In this document: positions 55,482-64,000 of the stretch, one piece after another
Layout of the letters: each line of letters opens with the position of its first letter
How positions within the stretch are numbered: position 1 is the first letter of the stretch
Assembly (NCBI GenBank): GCA_023101725.1
Contig: JALJCO010003962.1
Span: forward strand, 1,223,001-1,287,000
Length of the DNA stretch: 64,000 nucleotides
Origin: Atherinomorus stipes
Lineage: Eukaryota; Chordata; Actinopteri; Atheriniformes; Atherinidae
Direction: 5' to 3'
The notes under the pieces: generated by a model
Database searches by the model: none
Told to the model about the DNA's origin: nothing
What the model saw: only the letters and a program-made list of their open reading frames with translations
Program-made: the position numbers and the translations under genes

Positions 55482-55585
55482 ATGAGAAATGAAATTAACT
55501 TTTTTTTTAATTTGGCAAATGGCTGCAATGAAACAGAGTAAAAAGTTCAAAGGGGTCTGAATACTTTCCGTACCCACTTTATATA
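55482..55585 (+). mobile_element. Tc1-like element, right end (continuation of 53437-54040)
   Basis: AAAAGTTCAAAGGGGTCTGA and ATACTTTCCGTACCCACTTT are the typical 3' terminal repeat of this Tc1 family. The two inserts at 54041-55480 separate it from its transposase part. Confidence 0.75.
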
Positions 55586-55587
55586 TA

Positions 55588-56068
55588 CAGCGAGGGAAAA
55601 AGTATTGAACAAATCAACATTTTTCACAGAAAGTATATTTTTAGTAGAGCTGTTGACCTGAAAATGTCACCAGATGTTGACAATTAAGTAATGCGCACAT
55701 ACAAAGAAATCCTATATTTATGTCCATAAATGGAGTTACGTGTAATATACTGAAATGACAGGGAATAAGTATGGAATATGTTTACTGAAATGTATTTAAT
55801 ACTTAGGTTTTTGTTCTTTTTTGGTAAGTACAGCCTCAAGACGTGTCCTGTGTGGAGAAACCAGTGAAATACATTGCTCATGTGTGATTTTGCAATCAAA
55901 TTCATGAGAAGGACCCGGAAAAGCCTGCCGCTGGACCACAAGCCTCTCTTCTAGTGTACAAATACAGCTGGATACAAAGATACCAGAAAGTTTTTTTTTA
56001 AACAGAAACGATGCAGAATGCATTCAATAATAATGGAGAACACAGAAATATTAATGAAATGACCATGG
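55588..56068 (+). mobile_element. Second Tc1-like family, 5' end fragment
   Basis: CAGCGAGGGAAAAAGTATTG at 55589 is the terminal repeat of a different Tc1 family, followed by its 5' untranslated region (TACAGCCTCAAGACGTGTCC). It is cut off where the inverted Tc1 element begins at about 56070. Confidence 0.65.
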
Positions 56069-56069
56069 A

Positions 56070-57327
56070 AGTACAACTTTATGGTCATGCCACATCATCT
56101 CAGTCGGATTCAGGTCAGGTCTTTGACTAGGCCATTTCAAAGTCTTCATTTTGTTGTTTTTAAGCCATTCAGAGGTGGACTTGCTGGTGTGTTTTGGATC
56201 ATTGTCCTGTTGCAGAACCCAAGTGCGCTTCAGCTTAAGGTCACCAACAGATGGCCGGACATTCTCCTTCAGGATTTTTTTGGTAGACAGCAGAGTTTAT
56301 GGTTCCATTTACCACAGCAAGTCTTCAAGGTCCTGAAGCAGCTAAACAGCCCCAGACCATCACACTAAAACCACCATATTTTACTTTAGGTATGATGTTC
56401 CTTTTCTGAAATGCCATGTTACTTTTACGCCAGATGTAATGGGACCTACACCTTCCAAAAAGTTAAACTTTTGTCTCTTTAGTCCACAGAGTATTTCCCC
56501 AAAAGTCTTGGGGATCATCAAGATGCTTTCTGGCTAAACTGAGACGAGCCTTTATGTTCTTTTTGCTCAGCAGTGGTTTTGGTCTTGGAACTGCCACGTA
56601 GGCCATTTTTACCCAGTCTCTTTCTTATGGTAGAGTCATGAACACTGACCTTAATTGAGGCAAGTGAGGCCTGCAGTTCTTGGATGTTGTTCTGGGGTAT
56701 TTTGTGACCTCTTGGATGAGTCGTCACTGTGCTCTTAATTTTGGTAACTAAGTAATTTTGGTCGGCCGTCCACTCCTGGGAAGGTTCACCACTGTTCCAT
56801 GTTTTCACCATTTGTGGATAATGGCTCTCACTGTGGTTTGCTGGAGTCCTAAAGCTTTACAAATGGCTTTGGAACATTTTCCAGACTGATAGATCTCAAT
56901 ATCTTTGTTTCTGAGTTTTTACTGAATTTTTTTGGATCGCAGCATGATGTCTAGCTTTTGAGGATCTTTTTGGTCTTCTAAACTTCGTCAGGCAGGTCCT
57001 GTTTAAGTGATTCCTTGATTGAGAACAGGTGTGGCAGTAATCCGGCCTTGGTGTGGCTAGAGAAATTGAACTCAGCTTTCCAAAGATGTGATAAACCACA
57101 GTTAATTTATGTTTTAACAGGGGGGCAATCACTTTTTCACACAGGACCATGGACGTTTGGATCCCCCCTTACTAATGAAAATCTGCATTCAAAAACTGCG
57201 TTTTCTATTTACTTGTGTTATCTTTGACTCACATTAAAATTTGTTTGATGATCTGAAACATTTAAGTGTGACAAACATGCAAAAGTAAGAAATTAGGAAG
57301 GGGCAAAAACTGTTTCACACAGCTGTA
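56070..57327 (-). mobile_element. Tc1/mariner-like element, minus strand, sister of 46127-48012
   Basis: The high-coordinate end carries CACTTTTTCACACAGGACCA (about 57130) and the outer end TGTTTCACACAGCTG (about 57311-57325). Transposase pieces on the minus strand include VKTWNSGEPSQEWTADQNYL and IQELQASLASIKVSVHDSTI (56811-56518). Frameshifts inactivate it. It lacks the 380-bp minisatellite of its sister. Confidence 0.85.
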
Positions 57328-57332
57328 CATAT

Positions 57333-57333
<1 letters not shown>

Positions 57334-57391
<58 letters not shown>
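57334..57391. repeat. (TA)n microsatellite
   Basis: About 28 TA units adjoin the end of the Tc1 element; Tc1 elements insert at TA, so the array may have been the target. Confidence 0.9.
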
Positions 57392-57392
<1 letters not shown>

Positions 57393-58889
57393 CCCTACTG
57401 TCACTATTTCTGCTTTTTCAAAATGTGTCTGTATAATATAAAGCCCTTATGACTTATTTCTCATGAAGTCTTATTTGAATTCCTGTGGGTGTTTTTAGCT
57501 GTATACTCAGTTATACTGTAGCATTGCCTGTCTTATTGCTTGCATATTTATGTGCTAATTCTGAAATAATTATCCTACCCATATTCATACTGTGCATTCT
57601 AAGACAAGTCACAGTGCAATACATTTCCCAGAAAATTAGATAACTTTAATATTAGTGCTTTATTCTTCACTGCTGAAGTCTGGAAAAAAGAGGCAATCTG
57701 CAATGGTTTTGCCATCTTCTGATAAGCCTTTCTGAGAAGTGCATAGAGAGAAAAGCAGGAGGGCAGATGGGAAAAGAAAAAATACTGGAAGAAAGATGAA
57801 AACCAAGAAAAGGTGAAAACTGAGGCAGAGCAAAACAGTTAGTGAAATATTGAAAAGATAAGGAAAGGTGAGTTGGCTGCGTTGATGGAAAGAAAGAAAT
57901 GGGAAGGTGAAATTGTTGTCGGGTAGTTGAAAGCGAACCAGTCTAAAGATGGAAAATTGAGAATACCTCTGTCAGCAGAATGCACAGTTTGAGTGCAGAA
58001 AGGTTTTAGAGTGAAGGCAAGCTGTAATTATTTATTCCCTATGCATTATTTGGATGCTAATAGCTTCCAAATAATGCCTGAAAAACAAGCTGTCTCAACC
58101 TTCATGTTAAGGAAATTTTTGAAGGATAATGGTAAATCTTTTAAACTCGCTGTTTAAAAATAAATCAGCATCTATGGATCAATTACGTTTTAATCTGTTT
58201 TTATGTCTTGAAATTGTGCATGTTTCTACATTGTAATATAATCCTATATCAACTATTTCTAGTTTTATGAGTCTAATGTGTCATGGCATTATTCTATTTA
58301 CTTTTTATTTAATAGCAGATATCTATCATTAGTCAGTCACTTTGAATAAAAAACATTTTAATAGTTTGACTTAATCAAAATAATAGAAACTGAATTAATT
58401 TGTTCAGACATTAATGGTGACCTAAATGCAATAAATTTACTGACACTATCAGTGGCTCATTTTGACCCCTGAAAATTGACACTTTTATATAGTTTTGACA
58501 TTAAAGCAGTGTTCACAGGTTTAATGTCAGTCAAATTACTGAACTTGTTTTTTATCCAAACATTAGCTGACAAGTTCGTGTCTAATTATGACAACATTAT
58601 ATGACTTGTTGAACATCAATTGCATTAATATTTAGCTCCCGCTGTTGAGAAGTAATCTTGCTACTTGCCAACTGTGCATCTGGGATGAGGATTGTACAAG
58701 TTCATAGTCTATTGGTTGGCCCTAAAGGTCTTGTAATTCCTTCATTTTGTGTTTATTTGAAAACACATTTGTGGGTTATGAATTTCTATTCAGAATAAGG
58801 GCATTGCAGGTCCATACCAAAGATGTAGTCATGGAAAAACAGTTGCACCTCTTGTAATATGTGTCTTCTGTCTTCTTGTCTTCCTCCAG
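57392..58889. other. Intron sequence preceding the next EphA exon
   Basis: No gene or repeat seen. The acceptor TCTTCCTCCAG at the end has a good polypyrimidine tract. Confidence 0.5.
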
Positions 58890-59045
58890 CCTGTAAGCCT
58901 GGCTTCTTCAAGTCATTTGCCGGGAACACTAAATGCTCCAAGTGTCCTCTGCATAGCTCCAGCCACGACCAGGCTGCCACCATCTGCCACTGCGATAAAA
59001 GCTTCTACAGGGCTATCAAAGACGCCTCCACAATGGCATGCACAA
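58890..59045 (+). CDS. epha6: EphA receptor (epha6-like) 156-bp exon: cysteine-rich (EGF-like) region
   Basis: Phase 1 at both ends, the exon encodes ACKPGFFKSFAGNTKCSKCP, then HSSSHDQAATICHCDKSFY and a tail ending DASTMACT before GTGAGT. Its length of 156 bp, phase and cysteine pattern match the canonical exon 4 of vertebrate EPH genes. AGNTKCSKCP fits my memory of EPHA6. The usual YFRAxxDPPSMACT is YRAIKDASTMACT here, a slightly divergent version. The next exon (fibronectin type III) is not in the window. Confidence 0.92.
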
Positions 59046-59550
59046 GTGAGTAGAATTTTAAATGAAAGATTAGATTTAGATGAAAATAACATTTTTAAAA
59101 TGCTGATGACATGACCTTGACTTCACATTATTTTGCAATACAACAAGACAAAATAAGCAGTTCTGTGCAATGAGAAGTCAGTCAAACATTTGATACATGA
59201 ATTCAAGTCTAAGAGGAGCAGCGAGGAGCCGTTAGCAATTGGCCCTCTCCATGACATGACGTTAGCGGCAGGACCAGTTGTGGTTGGCTGATTGTTCTAC
59301 ATGCAGAATAGACACAGTGGAAAACATGAAAGATGGCTCCAGAACAGTTAGCTTGGAACTGGTTTGTGTGGTGGGATCATCAGCCAGTTCAGAAGAATGT
59401 GATAATGCTGAGGAATATGGACGCATAAGACCTTACAGGTTGGAAACGGACTAAGAGCTGTCAGCTTCCTGCAGCTCCAAGTCCTTTTCCCAGCAGAGAT
59501 TCCCCGCAAACGTCACGTCCTGTTCGAGCGGGTAGCATTACAGTCTAGTC
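59046..59550. other. Intron sequence, nothing recognised
   Basis: The segment 59215-59530 may contain transposon-derived sequence, but no paired ends were found. Confidence 0.35.
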
Positions 59551-59760
59551 TAGGGGTGACCAAGTTCGGTCCTAGGGAGCCACAATCCTCCAAATTTTAG
59601 ATCCACCCCTTCTCCAACACACCTGAGTCAAATGCATGGCTTATCAGGCCTCTGCAGAGCTGAATGACATGCACATGAGGTCATTTGGGTGTGTTGGAGA
59701 AGGGTTGGATCTGAAAGTTGAAGGATTGTGGCTCTCGAGGACCGAACTTGGCCACCCCTG
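59551..59760. mobile_element. hAT-type MITE, 210 bp
   Basis: Perfect 8-bp duplications GTCTAGTC (59543-59550 and 59761-59768) flank ends TAGGGGTGACCAAGTTCGGT and ACCGAACTTGGCCACCCCTG. The two halves pair almost completely, including GTGTGTTGGAGAAGG with its complement. This is a common fish MITE family by my recollection. Confidence 0.88.
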
Positions 59761-59768
59761 GTCTAGTC

Positions 59769-60227
59769 AAATGTACTGAAATGCTGCGGTGTTTCCTTAT
59801 ACAGTAATTCATTTATGCAGGCCCCCCTGTATCTGTTACATAGATCATCATGAGTAACGTTTTTGTCTATAAAATGTGGCAAAACATGTCAAAATCATGT
59901 CATCAGCACTTTTAGCTTGCAGTTCTTGCTTCTTTAATGGTTTTTATACCTATCAAAAAAGAGGGGGGGTACTCAGGGTGATAACTCCAGGATTGTGGAA
60001 CCTTGTAGGCATTTTGGGGTAAAAGTGTTTTCTTGGTTGTTCCTACAGTAGTTTTTGGTGCTGAATCCATTTCTACCAGATGTCAAGTTGTAAAAGTTAC
60101 CGTTTAGTCATAATTATTATCATAATGATTGATAATTTGCCCAATATTAGATATAATTTTCCAAGTTGTGAATATTCTATACATGGTTGTTTGGTATCAT
60201 TGTAAAGGAGACATCCAGGGCTTTTAT
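59769..60227. other. No gene seen
   Basis: Short intronic spacer; a GGGGGGG run lies at about 59965. Confidence 0.4.
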
Positions 60228-60231
60228 TTAA

Positions 60232-60690
60232 AGGGACTAAAGGTAGGAATTAAAAAAAACAAACAAACATACATGTCCCTTTTTTTAATACTAATAGGCG
60301 ATGAAGTGCTAAATACCAATAATATTTCCACCCACGTTTCTCTCCATTGACTTGAACAGGCTGTGTGCTGCAAAATGCACGGCAATTCGGTGTCCAAATT
60401 TCCCGCGCTGCCCTGCGGACGTGACGTCAAATGACCTACATCCGCAGTTTTGATACAGGAAGAAGACGGTCACGGTAAATTCAAACACTAAAAGCGATAG
60501 TTATGGATTCTTCTGCCGTCAACAAACGATCCAGACCACTAAAAAGTGTAACTACGAAGAAAAAGCGTAGTAAACATTATAGCTTCAGTTTGTGCACGCT
60601 CCCGTGATGGCTTGGCTCGTGGCTGCAGTTACCTGAAGTGCAAGTCGCGGCAGCCGCGAGATTCGTTTCTTAATCTTGCCTCAAGTCCCT
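60232..60690 (+). mobile_element. TTAA-flanked DNA element, 459 bp (Kolobok- or piggyBac-like)
   Basis: TTAA at 60228-60231 and 60691-60694 flanks ends AGGGACT and AGTCCCT. TTAA duplications are used by piggyBac and Kolobok elements. The interior encodes a short basic frame at about 60503 (MDSSAVNKRSRPLKSVTTKK) with no known domain. Confidence 0.6.
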
Positions 60691-60694
60691 TTAA

Positions 60695-61118
60695 GCCCAA
60701 AGTTGTAACTTTCTGACAAACACAGAGGTCACATGACCTCTTTAAATTATAAATTTCACACATTTTCTCACAATTTTCACCTAAACTATATAGTTTATTT
60801 AAACCCTGTGGGATCAAGGGACAATCAGGGACCCAAAAATCAACAACTGCAATACTTAATAGACTGTCATTCAGGAAAAGTGAAATAATATTTCTTTGTG
60901 AGACGTCATTGTGAGCCTTAAATTAGAGGTCACCTGCTCACGCCAAATCACCCTCATTCATTCTTTGGACCAGCGTTATGTGAAAACTACCAAACCAGTT
61001 GTCTAGAAACAATGATATTGTACTTATACTTACACAATTCCAATAAAACAACAGGCCAGAAATATTTTCATCCATTTTTATAAATCAGTATACAGTAATT
61101 CACTGAGTGTGGAAACTA
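60695..61118. other. No gene seen
   Basis: Intronic spacer without readable structure. Confidence 0.4.
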
Positions 61119-61460
61119 ATGCCCCTTTTCCACTGGCACCTGCCTACCCAGCTTGACTCTACTCGGCTCTACCCAGCCCAGGTGGTTTTCCATTACCATC
61201 TGAAGGGGCACCTAAGTCTTTGGGTTGGGTGTTACTATCTACTGTAGTGACATCTCGGATGATTCGTCTGGGGAAGCCACTCCCTTGCCAATCAGTGACC
61301 TCCAGTCTGTAGACGTCACATTTTCAGCCCCACTCAGCCCTGCTTGGAACCTCAGCGTAGGTACCATAAAAAGTATCTACTCAGCCCAGGAAACTCCCAG
61401 TGGAAAACCCCATAAACTGAGTAGAGGCAAGCTGAGTAGATGCTGGTGGAAAAGGGGCAT
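61119..61460. mobile_element. MITE, 342 bp
   Basis: The ends ATGCCCCTTTTCCAC and GTGGAAAAGGGGCAT are perfect 15-base inverted repeats. Inside, CAGCTTGACTCTACTC pairs imperfectly with GAGTAGAGGCAAGCTG. No clean 8-bp duplication was found, although the ends resemble a common fish hAT MITE. Confidence 0.75.
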
Positions 61461-62224
61461 AATTAAAATAAAAAATGACAAAACCGCCAACTTTCCAATT
61501 AGTGAACGGCTATGTGTATTCAGTTGGTTCCTGAGAAATGTACTGATTTTACAGGACTTGGCTTTTAATGACTCCATTAGGTGTAACCTTTGAAACTTCT
61601 TCCAATATGGCATAATTTCTATTACATTACAATTTTGATGTCATGATTTGACATAGGAAAATATATGTGTGAAGCACAGATAGCTCCTCATCAAGATAAA
61701 ATCAGTAGTTTGAAACCATTTAGCATTTGCTTGTGTTATCGGGACTCTTTGCCACATTCAGTTCCTCTCCTGTGCATGCAGGAAACTTAAAGTCAAAATA
61801 GAAAAAACTGTGCAATCACACAAAAAAGTAAACATTAAAGAAAAGTGAACAATTTCCATAATAGCACATTCACTTTCCCTTTTGTCTTAGCCCAGCCATG
61901 AGGTTTGTGACATTTAAGACACCTGTCATCTAAGACTACACTTTACCATGAATACAGTGGATGAATGAACTATTTAAAAACAGGGCAGCTGCATTATTTT
62001 CTTTATTTTTTATTATATTCATTATTTATTCTGTCATCAGTTCTATGCAAAACCGAAGAAAGAAAAAATTTACAGTTTATGAGCAACATTATCACATTTG
62101 GGTTCAGGGAAACTAAAGCTCTCTCAATTAGAACTTGATATCATATAATGATAAGGGCTGGAGCCAAGCGGCTAAAATAGAGAAAAGAAAATGTTTTATT
62201 TCAACATCCTGTGACGTTCACGAG
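61461..62224. other. No gene seen
   Basis: AT-rich intronic spacer. Confidence 0.4.
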
Positions 62225-63390
62225 TGTTCATTGTTCTCTGCTGAAATGCACTGCCCCCCCCCCCCCAAAAAAAGTGGCCACTGGATTCAGCTACGGTAAG
62301 CAAATAGGTAGGAGCCTCAAATTGGGTAATTACTGCATGGGTGATTATCTTCCAGCTGCAACAAGTTATTTAACCCCAACTGGTGCAATGAGTTGCTTCT
62401 CATTTCCTAAACAACCATGTGGAAAGACACATCCGTGGTGGTGGAAATATGTTAGTCTGTCTGAGAAGGGTCAAATCATTGGCATGCATCAAGCAGAGAA
62501 AACATCTAAAGGAGGTGTAGAAACTACTAAAATTGGGTTCAGAACTGTTCAACTCATTATTAAAAACTGGAAGGATAGTGGAGAGCCATCATCTTCCAGG
62601 AAGAAATGTGGCTGGAAAAAAAAAAATCCTGAATGATCGTGATCGGCGATCACTTAAACGTTTGACGAGATCAAATTGAAGAAAAACAACAGTAGAACTC
62701 AGGGCTATTTTTTTAATAATGAAAGTAAGAGCATTTCCATACGCATAATGTGAAGGGAACTCAAGGGATTGGGACTGAACAGCTGTGTTGCCTTAAGAAA
62801 ACCATTAATCAGTGAGAATAACCAGAAAAAAAAAAGCCTTCAGTTTGCTAATGAGCATAAAGATTGGACACTGGAGCAATGAAAGCAGGTCATGTGCTCT
62901 GATGAGTCCAGATTTACCCTGTTCCAGAGTAATGGGTGCATCAAGGTAAGGAGAGAGGCAGATGAAGTGATGCAGCATCATGCCTAGTGCCTACTGTACA
63001 AGCCTGTGGGGGCAGTGTTATGATCTGGGGTTGCTGCAGTTGCTCAGGTCCAGGTTCAGCAACAGTATGAGCTCAGATAATGAGGTCAGCTGATACCTGA
63101 ATATACTGAATGAGCAGGTTATTCCATCAATGGATGTTTCTTCCCTGATGGCACGGCCATATTGACAGTGCCTGAATTCATCAGCTCAGATTGTGAAAGA
63201 TTGGTTCAAGGAGCATGAGCCATCATTTCTACACCACCCCATTGATAATCTTTGGGATGTATTGGAGAAGACTGTGGTCAGACTCTACCATCATCAATGC
63301 AAGATCTTGCTGAAACATTAATGCAACACTGGATGGAAATAAATCTGACATTGCAGAAGCTTAGGCAGTGTATAAGACATTGAAGTTATT
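62225..63390 (+). mobile_element. Tc1-like element (another family), decayed transposase
   Basis: The frame at 62449-62636 encodes VSLSEKGQIIGMHQAEKTSK, then TVQLIIKNWKDSGEPSSSRK, the N-terminal helix-turn-helix region of a Tc1 transposase. Shifted pieces follow: a catalytic-Asp region at CTGATGAGTCCAGATTTACC (about 62899), GGGGGCAGTGTTATGATCTG (about 63008) and a C-terminal part ending near 63320. A C14 homopolymer lies at 62253-62267 near the left end. Multiple stops make it inactive. Confidence 0.75.
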
Positions 63391-64000
63391 TACCTTTAAA
63401 AAGAAGAGATACCTTCTTGAATGTCTCAGAGGAAAATAAAGGGATTACGAAAGGAGCTCTTATGGAAGAAATCTGACAATGATGTTACATAAATTGTATA
63501 ACAGGGATGAACATGCTGTATTGTAATTTTTGTATTTCCCATTTGCCAAGTTACAGAAATCTTTGGTGTATACTGTATGTTGCATCTTCACAACAAAATT
63601 AGCAGACAATGTGCATATGATCATTTCTGTGCATTCAATTGGAACTGATGTTATGCATAAACAATAGTGATGAGTCAGCCTTTTACAGATTTCTTTTAAT
63701 TGACCACTGCTTTACCCTCCTCTGATTTAGAGTCTATAGAAAGAGGAGAGAGGCTGCTTCCCAACAGCCCCAAAAACCTGCTAACAACAATGCTATGTTG
63801 GCTTCAGTCTTGCCTCCTCTTTCTTTTCCAACTTTCCTCCACTGGGTAAAAATTAATCTGAAGTTTAATTTGTAGTCTTTTAATCAAAATGAGTCAAACA
63901 CATTTCAAGACTTGCTCCTTTTTCTAGTGCTGTTCTAAAATCAGGTGGTTGTGCTGCAGCTCAGTTAACTGAACTGTGACACTCAGATGCTCCCCCCCCC
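63391..64000. other. No gene; window ends in a C run
   Basis: Intronic sequence. The final ten bases are all C, possibly an assembly edge or gap-adjacent homopolymer. Confidence 0.4.

Noticed and set aside
59046..64000. Search for the fibronectin-domain EphA exon after 59045
   Set aside because: No PPSAP-type coding segment with an acceptor was found; it must lie beyond the window.

Overview
The window looks like chromosomal DNA of a teleost fish, probably a percomorph (inference). The grounds are exons of a vertebrate EphA receptor tyrosine kinase with GT/AG introns, and a repeat content typical of ray-finned fish: several Tc1/mariner families, hAT-type and other small inverted-repeat elements, Rex-like and other LINEs, and a BEL/Pao LTR retrotransposon. 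There are no prokaryotic operons, rRNA genes or CRISPR arrays.

The host gene framing the window is an EphA receptor on the + strand, best matched from memory to epha6. Four short exons (7028-7156, 7793-7942, 8039-8200, 8318-8546) encode most of the ephrin-binding domain and the first part of the cysteine-rich region. After an intron of about 50 kb, a 156-bp exon (58890-59045) continues the cysteine-rich region. The four short exons sum to 670 bp and together correspond to what is one exon of about 660 bp in mammalian EPH genes. The signal-peptide exons, fibronectin domains, membrane segment, kinase, SAM domain and promoter lie outside the window.

The 50-kb intron holds a small same-strand family of secreted fibrinogen-related-domain (angiopoietin-like, ANGPTL5-type) genes. 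Copy 1 (23.9-25.3 kb) lacks its signal-peptide exon, which is replaced by a BEL/Pao element. Copy 2 (30.1-37.0 kb) has every expected exon, with a large nested transposon insertion. Copy 3 (49.7-50.2 kb) keeps only the promoter-like region and signal-peptide exon. Copies 1 and 2 each carry a different 1-bp frameshift in the same exon, so neither reads through as given.

The rest is mobile DNA. The highlight is an apparently intact, very young BEL/Pao element (16353-23742): 308-bp LTRs differing at one base, a 5-bp target duplication and an uninterrupted 2040-residue gag-pol frame. Others are a LINE with an inverted 5' part (40.6-44.4 kb), a THAP-encoding palindromic DNA transposon nested in a Tc1 relic (53.4-55.6 kb), a Tc1 relic interrupted by a minisatellite (46.1-48.0 kb), and several short elements with clear target-site duplications. 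The block 34.1-35.9 kb resembles no family I know and may be unpolished assembly.
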